From: an uncultured Bacilli bacterium
Lineage (GTDB): Bacteria > Bacillota_I > Bacilli_A > RF39 > UBA660
DNA length: 5,099 nt
NCBI GenBank assembly: GCA_934167785.1
Contig: CAKPLX010000069.1
Coordinates: 1-5,099 of the forward strand
Direction of reading: 5' to 3'
The number at the start of each line of letters is the position of its first letter. The first letter of the stretch is position 1. This document shows positions 5,072 through 5,099 of this stretch, piece by piece. Under the pieces are notes generated by a model. The model saw nothing but the letters and a program-made list of their open reading frames with translations. It ran no database searches and had not been told where the DNA came from. The translations under genes and the position numbers were made by a program.

Positions 5072-5099
5072 GATATATAGGGTAAAAAATTGGGTGACT

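Overview
The window shows a tiny integrated mobile element sitting in the 3' end of a tRNA-Leu(UAA) gene, followed by chromosomal flank carrying an Rpn-type PD-(D/E)XK nuclease gene. Low GC, Gram-positive style ribosome binding sites (AGAGGTG, AGAGGGG), a tRNA without an encoded CCA end, and protein families typical of gut Clostridia (the 'DLKDVTGTG' PH-like membrane proteins and TIGR01784-type Rpn proteins) point to a Bacillota host, probably Lachnospiraceae-like. That taxonomic call is inference.

Layout. 1-75: 3' part of the tRNA-Leu gene. 56-76 and 3964-3984 are perfect 21-bp direct repeats (T-loop, T-stem and acceptor 3' strand of the tRNA), the attL/attR duplication that bounds a 3,908-bp element. 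Just inside each end are paired copies of TTGTTTGTAA, likely integrase arm sites. Inside the element lie: a replacement tRNA terminator (88-125); a tyrosine recombinase on the minus strand (1381-170) with a complete catalytic set; a roughly 700-bp AT-rich non-coding region (1382-2083) with 22-bp iterons and hairpins; a small XRE repressor on the minus strand (2323-2084); and, divergent from it, a two-gene operon (2442-3293, 3296-3871). The operon encodes two membrane proteins in which a PH-like domain appears to be split by a transmembrane hairpin. The tRNA's original terminator (3985-4025) is stranded beyond attR. After three 11-bp tandem repeats (4023-4055) comes the Rpn gene (4253-5071).

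How it fits together. The integrase would insert and excise the unit at tRNA-Leu. The XRE protein probably binds two 16-bp direct operators (2347-2384) between itself and the operon; the second overlaps the -35 of an extended -10 promoter driving the membrane pair. I see no excisionase, replication initiator, relaxase or structural gene. The element therefore looks like a minimal integrase-repressor-cargo unit, possibly a satellite mobilised by a helper. Its cargo could act at the membrane, for example in exclusion or defence, but the sequence does not prove a function.
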